Of a stretch of 64,000 nt of DNA, positions 47,863 through 57,915 are shown in pieces. Numbering within the stretch: the first letter of the stretch is position 1; every line of letters begins with the position of its first letter. This stretch comes from Streptomyces sp. JH14. GTDB lineage: Bacteria; Actinomycetota; Actinomycetes; Streptomycetales; Streptomycetaceae. Location: positions 2,046,001-2,110,000 of the forward strand of contig NZ_JAJNEL010000001.1 of assembly GCF_029428675.1 (NCBI RefSeq), given 5' to 3'. The notes under the pieces were generated by a model that ran no database searches, had not been told where the DNA came from, and saw only the letters and a program-made list of their open reading frames with translations. The translations under genes and the position numbers were made by a program.

Positions 47863-50800
47863 CTACTCCGGCAGTCCCGGTGCCGTCTTCGCCGGGGTCC
47901 GGGCCAGCCCCTCCAGCGCGATCCGGATCGCCGCGTCCAGCTGCGGATCACGCCCCGCCGCATGGTCCTGCGGCGCCGTCACGACCTCCACGTCCGGATC
48001 CACCCCGTGGTTCTCCACACCCCAGCCGTACCCCTCCAGCCAGAACGCGTACTTGGGCTGCGTGACCGACGTGCCGTCAACCAGGCGGTACCGGCTGTCG
48101 ATGCCGACCACACCGCCCCAGGTCCGCGTACCGACCACCGGCCCGATCCCGAGCGCCTTGATCGCCGCGTTCACGATGTCGCCGTCCGAGCCGGAGAACT
48201 CGTTCGCCACGGCCACCACCGGTCCGCGCGGCGCGTCTCCGGGGTAGCTGTACGGCTGCATGCCGCGCGGCAGGTCCCAGCCGACGATGCGGCGGGCCAG
48301 CTTCTCCACCACCAGCTGCGAGGTGTGGCCGCCGCGGTTCTCCCGCACGTCCACCACCAGCCCCTCACGGGCCACTTCGACCCGCAGGTCCCGGTGGAGC
48401 TGCGCCCAGCCGTAGCCGACCATGTCGGGGACGTGGAGGTAGCCGAGACGGCCACCGGACTGCTCGTGCACGTACGCCCGCCGGTCCGCCACCCACGCGT
48501 GGTAGCGCAGCGCCTCCTCGTCCGCGGTCGGCACGACGACGACATGACGCAGGTTGCCGCCGTCCGCCGGTGCGACGGTCAGCTCGACCGGCTTCCCGGC
48601 CGAGCCGGTGAGCAGCGGTCCGGGCCCGGTCAGGGGGTCGATCTCCTGGCCGTCGACGGCGAGGATCGCGTCCCCGACGCGGACCGCCACGCCGGGCGCG
48701 GCGAGCGGCGAACGGGCTGCCGGGTCGGAAGTCTCGGACGGCAGGATCCGGTCGATGCACCAATCGCCTTCGTCCGTACGGGAGATGTCGGCCCCGAGCA
48801 GCCCCTGCCGGGTCGCGTCGTCGTGCCGGCCGCCCGGCGGCGTCACATACGCGTGCGAGGTGCCGAGCTCACCCTGCACCTCCCAGAGCAGGTCGACGAG
48901 GTCGTCATGGGTGGCTACGCGCGCCAGCACCGGCCGGTAGCGGTCGAGGACCGCGTCCCAGTCGACGCCGCCCATGTCGGGCCGCCAGAAGTTGTCGCGC
49001 ATGATGCGGCCGGCCTCGTCGTACATCTGGCGCCATTCGGCGGCAGGTACGACGGTCCGGCGGATCCGGGAGAGGTCGACGGTGACGTTGGTGTCGCTGC
49101 CTCCGTCGTGGTCGTCGTCGGAGCCCGCCGGAACGCGGCTGTCCGCGGGCACGACGCGCAGCTTGCCCCGGGTGTGCAGGACCAGCCTCCTGCCGTCGCC
49201 GCTGACGGCGAACCGGCTGACGTCGGAGGCGAGTTCCTCGCCGCGCAGCTTCTCCAGGTCGTACCGCTCCAGGACGGTCTCCGGCCCCCGGTCGTCCGGC
49301 GTCGCCGCTGAGGTACCGAGCACCCCGGTCACCGGGTGCCGCAGCCACAGCAGTCCGTCCTTCGCCGCGCGCAGCATGGAGTAGCGGGCGGCCTCGACGG
49401 GCAGCGGCACGATCCGGTCGGCGAGCCCCTCGAGGTCGATACGGGTGACGGGCAGCGCGGTCGGGTTGTCCTGGTCGCCGTCGCCGGAGCCCTTCTCCTT
49501 CTCGGCCGGGCGGCCGTGGCGCTGCGGCCCGAACGGGGACGGTGTGGTGGCCGCGAGCGTCAGCAGGTGCGGGCGGCAGGCACCGACGAAGGCCAGGTCG
49601 AAGACGTGCGCGTCGTAGACCGGGTCGAAGGCCCGCTCGGAGAGGAAGGCGAGGTGCTTGCCGTCGACGGTGAACGCCGGGGCGTAGTCGCGGAAACGGA
49701 GCGGCGTGGCTTCGGCGACCGACAGATCGGCGAGGTGTGCGAGCTTGAGCTGGCGCAGCGGGTCGGGCCCGGGGTGCGACCAGGCGAGCCAGGCCGAGTC
49801 GGGCGAGAAGACGAGCCCGGAGGCGTCGCCGTGGTCGCTGCGGTCGACCTCGTGGACCTCGCCGCTCTCCTGCTCGACGATCATGATCCGGCCGTCGTGC
49901 GAGGCGACGGCGAAGCGGCTGCCGTCGGGGGCCGCCGCCAGGTCGAGCACCCTGCCGAGCCGGCCGGCGGCGAGCCGGCGTGGTACGGCGCCGGGTGCGG
50001 TCCCGGTGGCGGGCGCGCACTCCAGGGCGTCGTCGCCCTCCGCGTCGGTGACCCAGACGACGTGCTGCTCACCGTCGGCCTGGAAGGTACGGGGCAGCCT
50101 GGCCCGCACACCGGGTTCGACGGCCAGCGCGCGGGCCGGGCCCTCGCGGTGGGTGACCCAGTGGACGGCGCCGCGCGTCCCGACGGCGCTCCCGCGGCCG
50201 GTACGGTCCGGGGACGCCGAGTCGAGGTGGCTCCCGGCGTGGACGGAGTGCGGCTGGAGGTCGGCGCGCTGGCCGCCGAGGCGGATGTCGAGGCGGCGCG
50301 GTGCGGCTCCTTCGAGGTCGTCGAGCAGCCACAGCTCACCGGCCGAGGCGTAGCTGACGCGGGTGCCGTCGGTCGTGGCGTGGCGGGCGTAGAAACCGTC
50401 GACCGCGGTGTGCCGGCGCAGGTCGGAGCCGTCGGGGAGCGAGGAGTAGAGCGCGCCGACGCCTTCGTGGTCGGAGAGGAAGGCGAGCCGGTCGCCGACC
50501 CACATCGGGCATTCGATGTTGCCGTCGAGGTCCTCGTGGATCCGTACGAACTCCGCGGCGCCGTCCGGTCCCTGGCCTTCCCCGGGTGCGTGCGCGAGCC
50601 ACAGCTTGCCCGCCGTGCCACCGCGGTAGCGCTTCCAGGTGGCGGCCTCGCGCCCCATGGTGGCCGAGAGCAGCAGGATCCGTCCGCCGGGTCCGTACGC
50701 GAGGGAGCCGACCGGTCCGTACGGCAGGGTCCGCGCGGGCCCGCCGTCGACCGGGAGGGCCCTGGCCCAGCTGCGGCGCAGCGACACCTGTCCCTGGGTG

Positions 50801-51124
50801 CTGATGACCAGGACGTCGCCGTCGGGGGTCCAGCCGCGTACGGAGGTCCGGGCGTCCCCCCCAGTACGTCAGCCGCTTCGCAGGCCCGCCGTCGACGGGT
50901 GCGAGGTGCACCTCGGGGGCGCCGTCCCGGGTGGACGTCCAGGCGACGTGGGTGCCGTCGGGCGATATGCGTGGCTGGCTGACGGGTCGGTTGTCGGCGC
51001 TGACCCGCCAGGCGCGGCCGCCGTCGAGCGGCGCCAGCCAGACATCGTCCTCGGCGGTGAAGGCGATCAACTCGCCCTGGACATGGGGGTACCGGAGATA
51101 GGCAGGCTGTGTCACATCGATCAC
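47863..51124 (-). CDS. Tricorn-like S41 peptidase, interrupted by a frameshift
   Basis: Two frames together encode a protein of about 1,086 residues. The 5' part (GTG 51124, VIDVTQPAYLRYPHVQGE) continues the WD-like beta-propeller as far as KRLTYWG, then the frame changes at a run of seven C/G (50856-50862). From there the frame to 47863 continues with VSLRRSWARALPVDGGPA. Removing one base restores the expected reading. Following two propellers come a PDZ domain (VAVRVGDAILAVDGQEID) and the C-terminal S41 protease: LGTSHAYV holds the His and NEFSGSDGDIVNAA the nucleophilic Ser. Tricorn-type proteases trim peptides from the proteasome. A sequencing error or a true frameshift cannot be told apart here. 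Confidence 0.85.
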
Positions 51125-51195
51125 CCTAGGCCCAGGTCACACTTCGGGGAACGGGGTTGGCCGGAGTCCGCCGCACAACCGGTTGGCGAATGAAC

Positions 51196-51759
51196 TCACT
51201 TGCCCCGGGGATAGCCGGTCACCGTGACGGTCACGGTGACGGTCGGCCGGACACCGCCACCGCCGCCGTTGTTCCCGTCCGTCGGCGGTGTCACGCCACG
51301 GGTTGTGGGGGCGGCGGTGCAGTCGCCGAGCACATCGGTCCGCAGGACGACCTTGTCTCCGGCCTTCCCGGTCAGATCTCCCCGGACACACTGCCCGTTG
51401 ACCTCCTTCGTGACCTTGCCGGCGAGCGTGATCTCCTTGCCGCCCGCGGTCCGGCCACGGCAGTCGACCCGTGCCACCTGCGGCACGGACGCGGAGGGCG
51501 CGGGCGAGGCCGGGTACGGCGTCGTGGCGCCACCTTCGACATCGGCCGCGCAGTTGAGCCACTGCACGTCGACACCTGCGCGCTCCAGCGCCCGGGTGCC
51601 GGTCTGATCGGTGGTCAGAGCGACGGACGCGGAGTTCATCCCGTCGACCGGCTCACAGGCGACTGCGCCCGCGACCGCCGCACCGACGAGGCAGAGTACG
51701 GCCGGAATACGACGGGTCCGGCCGCGACCCCCTGGACTTGATGCCCTCAATGTCCCCAT
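51196..51759 (-). CDS. Putative lipoprotein
   Basis: 187 residues from ATG 51759. A basic start (RGRTRR), hydrophobic core and lipobox GAVAC (Cys35) indicate a lipid-anchored exported protein. The rest is a small Cys-containing region (CAADVEGG, VDCRGRTAGGKEITLAGKVT, CVRGDLTGK, LGDCTAAPT) that may form two disulfides, and a Thr/Gly-rich tail ending VTVTVTVTGYPRGK. No family is recognised. Its own promoter is likely; there is no strong ribosome site. Confidence 0.7.
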   Translation of the reverse strand: MGTLRASSPGGRGRTRRIPAVLCLVGAAVAGAVACEPVDGMNSASVALTTDQTGTRALERAGVDVQWLNCAADVEGGATTPYPASPAPSASVPQVARVDCRGRTAGGKEITLAGKVTKEVNGQCVRGDLTGKAGDKVVLRTDVLGDCTAAPTTRGVTPPTDGNNGGGGGVRPTVTVTVTVTGYPRGK

Positions 51760-51835
51760 ACGTGACAGCGTCCCACCACACCCCTGCGGTGCGGTAGACC
51801 GCCTACGGTCACGCCCGGCCTGCGGTACGCGGTGG

Positions 51836-52582
51836 TCACGCCCAGCGGCCGGTGCGTCCCAGCAGCAGCGCCGTTGCCGCGGTGCCCGCCGTGGAGGTGC
51901 GCAGGACGCTCCGGCCGAGCCGGCAGGTCCGGGCGCCTGCGTCCGCGAAGGCAGCCAGCTCGTCCGGCGAGACACCGCCCTCGGGGCCCACGACCAGCAT
52001 GATCTCGCCCACGGCGGGGAGTCCGACGGTGGCCAGCGGCTCGCTGTCGTACTCCCGTTCCTCGTGCAGGACGGCCGCGAAGTCCGCTGTGGCCAAAAGC
52101 GCGGCAACCTGTTTGGTCGTCATGGCGTCCGTCACCTCCGGGAACAGCACCCGGCGCGACTGCTTGCCCGCCTCGCGGGCCGTGTTCCGCCATTTCGCCA
52201 GGGACTTGAGACCGCGGTCGCCCTTCCACTGGGTGATGCAGCGCGAGGCCTGCCACGGCACGATCGTGTCGACGCCGGTCTCCGTCAGCGTCTCGACGGC
52301 CACTTCGCCCCGGTCGCCCTTGGGCAGCGCCTGGACCACGGTGATACGGGGCGCGGGCCGGGGTTCCTCGTGGACCGTGCCGAGGTCCGCCAGGACGAGC
52401 CGGTCCTTGCCCTCGGTGGTCTGCACGACGCCTTCCACCCAGCGGCCGTGCCCGTCCGTCAGGACGACGTCCTCACCGGCGTGCAGCCGCTTCACCGATA
52501 CGGCGTGCCGCCCCTCGGGTCCCTCCAGCACGAACCCGGGGCCGCTGGGGACCTGTTCGACGACGAAGACCGGTGCGGTCAC
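51836..52582 (-). CDS. rsmE: 16S rRNA (uracil1498-N3)-methyltransferase
   Basis: 248 residues from GTG 52582. SPOUT fold with the knotted SAM site: EIMLVVGPEGGVSPDEL and LGRSVLRTSTAGTAA. The N-terminal PUA-like domain starts with VFVVEQVPSG. It methylates U1498 in the decoding site of 16S rRNA. The start overlaps the nitronate monooxygenase stop (GTGA), so both are coupled. dnaJ-hrcA upstream is the common context. Confidence 0.95.
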   Translation of the reverse strand: MTAPVFVVEQVPSGPGFVLEGPEGRHAVSVKRLHAGEDVVLTDGHGRWVEGVVQTTEGKDRLVLADLGTVHEEPRPAPRITVVQALPKGDRGEVAVETLTETGVDTIVPWQASRCITQWKGDRGLKSLAKWRNTAREAGKQSRRVLFPEVTDAMTTKQVAALLATADFAAVLHEEREYDSEPLATVGLPAVGEIMLVVGPEGGVSPDELAAFADAGARTCRLGRSVLRTSTAGTAATALLLGRTGRWA

Positions 52583-53652
52583 TGCTTGCTCCTTGTGCTC
52601 ACTGCCGCGCGCGCGGCATCCAGCTCTTCGGCGAGCAGCACGGTCAGCCGGCCGGCCGGCAGCTCGCGGGCCATCCGGTGGCCCTGGCCCGCCCACAGGG
52701 CCATGCCCTGGGCGTCGCCGGCCTTGGCGGCGGCCTTGCGCAGTCCGCTGGTGACATGGTGCACCTGCGGGTAGGCGGCGGGGGCGTACGGGCCGTGCTC
52801 GCGCATGAAGCGGTTGACGAGGCCGCGGGCCGGGCGCCCGGAGAACGCCCGCGTCAGTGCCGTCCGTGCGAACAAGGGGTTCGTCAGGGCCTGTTTGTGC
52901 AGCAGATGGGCGCCGGACTCGGGGCAGATCAGGAACGCCGTGCCGAGCTGCGCCGCCTCCGCGCCCGCCGCGAGCACCGCCGCGATCTGGGAGCCGCGCA
53001 TGATGCCGCCCGCCGCGATGACCGGCACCTGGACGGTCTCGCGGACCTGGGTCACCAGGGAGAGCAGACCTGTGCCGCTGCCGTCGGTCTGCGGGTCGTC
53101 GCGAAAGGCGGACTGGTGGCCGCCCGCCTCGATGCCCTGAACGCAGACCGCGTCGGCGCCCGCCCACTGCGCGGCCTGCGCGTCCTCGGGCGTGGTGACC
53201 GTGACGACGGTGTACGTACCGACGCCGGCGAGCGCGTCGAGGGTGTCCCGGGTGGGGCAGCCGAACGTGAAGGAGACCACCGGAACCGGGTCCTCCAGAA
53301 GGATGGCGAGCTTGGCCTCGTAGCCGTCGTCGCCGTGGGAGTCCGGGTCGCCGAGCGGGGTTTCGTACCAGGCGGCCTCACCGGCGAGCTGGTGCCGGTA
53401 CACCTCGACGGCGCTCGGGTCGGCAAGGTCGGGCTGCGGCATGAAGAGGTTGACGCCGAACGGCTGACCGGTCAGCCGGCGCAGCTGTTTGATCTCGTTG
53501 TACATGCCGTCCGCCGTCTTGTACCCGGCCGCCAGGAAGCCGAGCCCGCCCGCTTCGGCGACGGCCGCAACGAGTTGCGGACAGGACACACCGCCCGCCA
53601 TCGGGGCCTGCACGATCGGATACCGGCAGAGATCGGTCAACGCGGATGACAT
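52579..53652 (-). CDS. Nitronate monooxygenase/2-nitropropane dioxygenase family protein
   Basis: 357 residues. FMN TIM barrel: PIVQAPMAGGVSCPQL at the start, VCVQGIEAGGHQS in the middle with the catalytic His, IAAGGIMRG and AAQLGTAFLICPES in the phosphate-binding end. It oxidises nitronates, including propionate-3-nitronate. The gene follows dnaJ on the same strand after a terminator, and runs into rsmE. Confidence 0.92.
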   Translation of the reverse strand: MSSALTDLCRYPIVQAPMAGGVSCPQLVAAVAEAGGLGFLAAGYKTADGMYNEIKQLRRLTGQPFGVNLFMPQPDLADPSAVEVYRHQLAGEAAWYETPLGDPDSHGDDGYEAKLAILLEDPVPVVSFTFGCPTRDTLDALAGVGTYTVVTVTTPEDAQAAQWAGADAVCVQGIEAGGHQSAFRDDPQTDGSGTGLLSLVTQVRETVQVPVIAAGGIMRGSQIAAVLAAGAEAAQLGTAFLICPESGAHLLHKQALTNPLFARTALTRAFSGRPARGLVNRFMREHGPYAPAAYPQVHHVTSGLRKAAAKAGDAQGMALWAGQGHRMARELPAGRLTVLLAEELDAARAAVSTRSKQ

Positions 53653-53744
53653 GACCGCATCGTGTCACGTCCCGTGCACCGTTCCGAATCAGCCGGGCGT
53701 GACCGAAAAGCCGTCCGCGGGGAACCGGAGGAGTACCTCTCCGA

Positions 53745-53773
53745 CCGCCCGCCGGTCCGGGACCGGCGGGCGG
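53745..53773. terminator. Terminator of dnaJ2-hrcA operon
   Basis: Perfect 13-bp stem (53745-53757 with 53761-53773) with a CGG loop, 36 bases beyond the dnaJ stop. Confidence 0.75.
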
Positions 53774-53808
53774 GGCGGTGCAGAGGGTGCTGACGGGACG
53801 GGTCGGCC

Positions 53809-54945
53809 TCAGCGGCCGTTGAACGCGTCCTTCAGCCGGGAGAACAGCCCTTGCTGCCCCGGCTGGAACTGACCGGTGGGCCGCTCCTCGCCGCGCAGCT
53901 TCGCCAGCTCCCGCAGCAGTCGCTCCTGCTCCGGGTCCAGCTTCGACGGGGTCATCACCTCGACGTGCACGATCAGGTCGCCGCGCCCGCCACCGCGCAG
54001 GTGGGTGATGCCGCGGCCGTGCAGCGGGACCGACTGGCCGGACTGGGTGCCCGGCCGGATGTCGACCTCCTCCAGGCCGTCGAGCGTCTCCAGCGGCACC
54101 TTGGTACCGAGCGCACCCGCCGTCATGGGGATCGTGACCGTGCAGTGCAGATCGTCGCCGCGGCGCTGGAACACCGCGTGCTGCAGCTCATGGATCTCGA
54201 CGTACAGGTCGCCGGCCGGTCCGCCGCCGGGGCCGACCTCACCCTCGCCCGCGAGCTGGATGCGGGTGCCGTTGTCGACACCGGCGGGGATCTTCACGGT
54301 CAGCGTGCGCCGCGAACGGATGCGGCCGTCGCCGGCGCACTCCGGGCAGGGGGTCGGCACGACCGTGCCGAAGCCCTGGCACTGCGGGCAGGGCCGCGAC
54401 GTCATGACCTGGCCGAGGAACGACCGGGTGACCTGCGAGACCTCACCGCGGCCGCGGCACATGTCACAGGTCTGGGCCGAGGTGCCGGGCGCGGCGCCCT
54501 CGCCGCTGCAGGTCGTACAGACGACGGCCGTGTCCACCTGGATGTCCTTGGTGGTACCGAACGCCGCCTCGGCGAGATCGATCTCCAGCCGGATCATCGC
54601 GTCCTGGCCGCGCCGGGTGCGCGAACGGGGTCCGCGCTGCGACGCCGTACCGAAGAACGCGTCCATGATGTCGGAGAAGTTGCCGAAGCCACCCTGTCCG
54701 AATCCGCCCGCGCCACCGCCGCCGGAGGCGGACAGCGGGTCGCCGCCGAGGTCGTAGACCTGCTTCTTCTGCGGATCCGACAACACCTCGTAAGCGGCGT
54801 TGATCTCCTTGAACCGCTCCTGGGTCTTCGGATCGGGGTTGACATCCGGATGCAGCTCGCGTGCGAGCCGCCGGAAGGCCTTCTTGATCTCGTCCTGAGA
54901 TGCGTCGCGGCGCACGCCGAGTACGGCGTAGTAGTCCGTGGCCAC
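53809..54945 (-). CDS. dnaJ: Molecular chaperone DnaJ
   Basis: 378 residues from GTG 54945. J domain with HPD at 32-34, Gly/Phe-rich linker (about 70-100), zinc-binding region with four CxxCxGxG repeats (CTTCSGEG, CDMCRGRG, CPQCQGFG, CPECAGDG), then the two substrate-binding beta domains. It stimulates DnaK ATPase. It is the second gene of the hrcA-dnaJ heat-shock operon of Streptomyces (dnaJ2), beginning directly after the hrcA stop. Confidence 0.97.
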   Translation of the reverse strand: MATDYYAVLGVRRDASQDEIKKAFRRLARELHPDVNPDPKTQERFKEINAAYEVLSDPQKKQVYDLGGDPLSASGGGGAGGFGQGGFGNFSDIMDAFFGTASQRGPRSRTRRGQDAMIRLEIDLAEAAFGTTKDIQVDTAVVCTTCSGEGAAPGTSAQTCDMCRGRGEVSQVTRSFLGQVMTSRPCPQCQGFGTVVPTPCPECAGDGRIRSRRTLTVKIPAGVDNGTRIQLAGEGEVGPGGGPAGDLYVEIHELQHAVFQRRGDDLHCTVTIPMTAGALGTKVPLETLDGLEEVDIRPGTQSGQSVPLHGRGITHLRGGGRGDLIVHVEVMTPSKLDPEQERLLRELAKLRGEERPTGQFQPGQQGLFSRLKDAFNGR

Positions 54946-55962
54946 TTACGACTCCGCCAGGATCTGTCCGACGTAACGTGCCACTGCGCGTACCGCTCCC
55001 ATCGTTCCGGGGTAGTCCATGCGGGTCGGTCCGACCACGCCGAGTTTGGCGACTGCCTCGTCGCCCGAACCGTAGCCGACCGCGACGACGGACGTGGAGT
55101 TGAGCCCCTCGTGGGCGTTCTCGTGCCCGATACGTACGGTCATGCCCGAGTCCTTGGCCTCGCCGAGCAGCTTCAGCAGCACGACGTGCTCCTCCAATGC
55201 CTCCAGCACCGGCCGGATCATCACAGGGAAGTCGTGCCCGAAGCGGGTGAGGTTGGAGGTGCCGCCGATCATCAGCCGCTCCTCCGTCTCCTCGACGAGG
55301 GTTTCGAGCAGGGTGGAGAGCACGGTGGACACGGTTCCCCGGTCCTCGCTCTCGAAGGAATCCGGCAGGTCCTGCACCAGCTGCGGGACGTCCGAGAAAC
55401 GGCGTCCGACGACCCGGCTGTTGAGCCGGGCCCGCAGATCGGCGAGAGAGGTCTCACCGAACGGCGCGGGACAGTCGATCATGCGCTGCTCGACCCTGCC
55501 GGTGTCCGTGATCAGCACGAGCATCAGCCGGGCGGGCGCCAGCGACAGCAGCTCCACATGCCGCACCGTCGACCGGGTCAGCGAGGGGTACTGCACGATG
55601 GCGACCTGCCGGGTCAGCTGCGCGAGCAGCCGTACGGTGCGGCCCACGACGTCGTCGAGGTCGACCGCGCCGTCGAGGAAGTTCTGAATGGCCCTGCGCT
55701 CCGGCGACGACAGGGGCTTGACCCCTGCCAGCTTGTCGACGAAGAGCCGGTAGCCCTTGTCCGTCGGGATGCGTCCGGCACTGGTGTGGGGCTGGGCGAT
55801 GAAGCCCTCGTCCTCCAGCACCGCCATGTCGTTGCGGACGGTGGCCGGGGAGACCCCCAGCTTGTGCCGCTCGGTGAGCGCCTTGGAACCGACGGGTTCC
55901 TCGGTGCCGACATAGTCCTGGACGATGGCGCGCAGCACTTCGAGTCTGCGTTCGCTGAGCAT
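54946..55962 (-). CDS. hrcA: Heat-inducible transcription repressor HrcA
   Basis: 338 residues from ATG 55962. The N-terminal winged helix ([30 protein letters not shown]) binds CIRCE; the C-terminal HrcA domain holds [11 protein letters not shown] and [24 protein letters not shown] helices. HrcA needs GroEL to fold, which couples repression to chaperone supply. The perfect CIRCE 56 bases upstream shows autoregulation, and dnaJ is controlled with it. Confidence 0.96.
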   Translation of the reverse strand: MLSERRLEVLRAIVQDYVGTEEPVGSKALTERHKLGVSPATVRNDMAVLEDEGFIAQPHTSAGRIPTDKGYRLFVDKLAGVKPLSSPERRAIQNFLDGAVDLDDVVGRTVRLLAQLTRQVAIVQYPSLTRSTVRHVELLSLAPARLMLVLITDTGRVEQRMIDCPAPFGETSLADLRARLNSRVVGRRFSDVPQLVQDLPDSFESEDRGTVSTVLSTLLETLVEETEERLMIGGTSNLTRFGHDFPVMIRPVLEALEEHVVLLKLLGEAKDSGMTVRIGHENAHEGLNSTSVVAVGYGSGDEAVAKLGVVGPTRMDYPGTMGAVRAVARYVGQILAES

Positions 55963-56017
55963 GGCGCACACCTCCAGCTGTGTTCCTCGGCGGATTCCGG
56001 TCGTCCCTCGAAGGGCC

Positions 56018-56044
56018 CTGGCACTCGATGCGCACGAGTGCCAG
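56018..56044. promoter_or_regulatory. CIRCE operator (HrcA)
   Basis: CTGGCACTC-N9-GAGTGCCAG, a perfect inverted repeat with the standard 9-base spacer, 56-82 bases upstream of hrcA on the minus strand. Confidence 0.92.
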
Positions 56045-56144
56045 CGATCCCCCGCAAGTGTACGGCGGCCGGGTGGGGCCCAAGCAAGGGCGACCGGCCA
56101 CGCTACCGCGAGACTGCGCAGGTCGTTGCCGATAGCGTCGCTGT

Positions 56145-56867
56145 ATGGACGCCTCTTGGGAAGAGTTCGGCTGGGAGCGACTCGGCAACGGTGTGGGCCG
56201 GCGACGCCTTCCCCGCTGGGACGCGACGGTCGCACTGGTGGTCGGAGCGGACGGGGCGCTGCTCTTCGACACCGGATCGACGCTGCGCGAAGGCGCGGAG
56301 ACAAGGGCCCAGGTGCAGTCCTTGATCGGCCGCAGGGTGACGCATATCGCACTCAGTCACCCGCACTTCGACCATGTGCTCGGCACCGCGGCCTTCGCCG
56401 GGGCGGAGGTGTACGGCGCGGTCGGGATGGCGGATCTCTTCACCCGCGGGGCGGAGGAGCTGCGCGCCGACGCGGTGCGCCACGGAATGTGCAGGGAGGA
56501 CGCGGCGCAGGCCGTCGACGTACTGGTGGCGCCGCACCACGAGGTGTGCGGTGAGTGGACGCTCGACCTGGGCGGCGGCCGCCAGGTGCTGCTGGCGAAC
56601 GTGGGACCCGGCCACACCGGCCACGATCTCGCGGTCCTGGTGCCCGGCTCCCCCGCCGTCGTGCTCTGCGGCGACCTGGTCGAGGAGTCCGGCGAGCCCC
56701 AGGCGGGCCCGGACGCGATCCCGTCGCGCTGGCCGGCCGCGCTGGACCGGCTGCTGGCGCTGGGCGGTGAGTCCGCGGCGTACGTACCGGGGCACGGCGC
56801 GGTCGTGGACGCCGCGTTCGTACGTGCGCAGCGCGATCAACTGTCCGGCGCCTTCGGCGTGTCGTGA
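56145..56867 (+). CDS. Metallo-beta-lactamase fold hydrolase
   Basis: 240 residues. The metal motif is SHPHFDH (H72, H74, D76, H77); further ligands lie in GPGHTGHD (His), LCGDL (Asp) and VPGHG (His). Glyoxalase II- or RNase J-like hydrolase with unknown substrate. Divergent from hrcA; the DUF3097 gene follows after only 25 bases, so both are probably co-transcribed. Confidence 0.9.
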   Translation: MDASWEEFGWERLGNGVGRRRLPRWDATVALVVGADGALLFDTGSTLREGAETRAQVQSLIGRRVTHIALSHPHFDHVLGTAAFAGAEVYGAVGMADLFTRGAEELRADAVRHGMCREDAAQAVDVLVAPHHEVCGEWTLDLGGGRQVLLANVGPGHTGHDLAVLVPGSPAVVLCGDLVEESGEPQAGPDAIPSRWPAALDRLLALGGESAAYVPGHGAVVDAAFVRAQRDQLSGAFGVS

Positions 56868-56892
56868 CGCGTTCCCGTCCTATCGTCGTGCG

Positions 56893-57714
56893 ATGCGCAG
56901 CTACCACCCGGACCTGACCCCACCGTGGAAGAAGTCCGCCCCCGTCCCCGAGGTCCCCGCCGAACCCGATCTGGTCGTGGAGGAGGTCTCCACCGGCTTC
57001 TGCGGTGCGGTGATCCGCTGCGAGAAGACGTCCCAGGGGCCGACCGTGACCCTGGAGGACCGTTTCGGCAAGCACCGTGTGTTCCCGATGGCACCGCGCG
57101 GCTTCCTGCTGGAGGGCCGGGTGGTCACCCTCGTACGCCCGTCGGCGCCCGGCCCGGTCCGCCCCACCCGCACGGCCTCCGGCTCGGTGGCGGTCCCCGG
57201 GGCGCGGGCACGGGTGGCACGGGCGGGCCGCATCTATGTGGAGGGCCGGCACGACGCGGAACTGGTCGAACGGGTCTGGGGCGACGATCTGCGCATCGAG
57301 GGCGTGGTCGTCGAGTATCTGGAGGGCATCGACGACCTCCCGGCCGTCGTCCGCGACTTCTCCCCCGGTCCTGACGCACGGCTGGGCGTCCTGGTCGACC
57401 ACCTGGTCCCCGGCTCCAAGGAGTCGAGAATCGCGAGCGAGGTCACGGACGCGAACGTGCTGGTGGTCGGCCACCCGTACATCGACGTATGGGAGGCGGT
57501 GAAGCCGTCGTCGGTGGGCATCGCGGGCTGGCCGGTGGTGCCACGCGGCCAGGACTGGAAGACGGGCGTGTGCCGGTCACTGGGCTGGCCGGCGAACACA
57601 GGGGCGGCGTGGCAGCGCATCCTGTCCACAGTCCGCTCCTACCGGGACCTGGAACCGGCGCTGCTGGGCCGGGTGGAGGAGCTGATCGACTTCGTCACAG
57701 CACCGAGGGGATAG
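56893..57714 (+). CDS. DUF3097 family protein
   Basis: 273 residues from ATG 56893. The sequence RIYVEGRHDAELVERVWGDDLR and the acidic LGVLVDHLVPGSKE resemble a Toprim-type metal site (Glu, then DxD-like), as found in primases and topoisomerases, so nucleic acid binding is possible but untested. The C-terminus GIAGWPVVPRGQDWKTGVCRSLGW is the family hallmark. The family is limited to actinomycetes. Confidence 0.88.
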   Translation: MRSYHPDLTPPWKKSAPVPEVPAEPDLVVEEVSTGFCGAVIRCEKTSQGPTVTLEDRFGKHRVFPMAPRGFLLEGRVVTLVRPSAPGPVRPTRTASGSVAVPGARARVARAGRIYVEGRHDAELVERVWGDDLRIEGVVVEYLEGIDDLPAVVRDFSPGPDARLGVLVDHLVPGSKESRIASEVTDANVLVVGHPYIDVWEAVKPSSVGIAGWPVVPRGQDWKTGVCRSLGWPANTGAAWQRILSTVRSYRDLEPALLGRVEELIDFVTAPRG

Positions 57715-57732
57715 GCGGGGCTGTACGGCGGC

Positions 57733-57897
57733 TCGTCCCGGGGGCGCCGCACCGGACTCCGCCCCGCACTCATCAAGGGTGCTCGGCCTTCCCGCCGGCA
57801 CCGGGCGCCCGCCGGCGCGTCCCACGATTCGAGGACCGGGGTCCCGGAGCCCCCGGTCCGGGAAAGGGCGGGCAGGGGAACAGGCACGCCGCCGGCG
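57733..57897. repeat. Dispersed GC-rich intergenic repeat
   Basis: Contains GATTCGAGGACCGGGGTCC and ends with GGGCAGGGGAAC. A related arrangement at 39186-39303 shares the GTTCGAG-CCGGGGTCC core and the same GGGCAGGGGAAC end. It is the frequently recurring intergenic element of Streptomyces chromosomes. Confidence 0.55.
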
Positions 57898-57915
57898 CAC
57901 CCGCACCCCGCCCCC

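Noticed and set aside
53851..56325. 824-codon open frame antisense to dnaJ and hrcA
   Set aside because: Spans two certain genes and the CIRCE operator; composition is that of a shadow frame.
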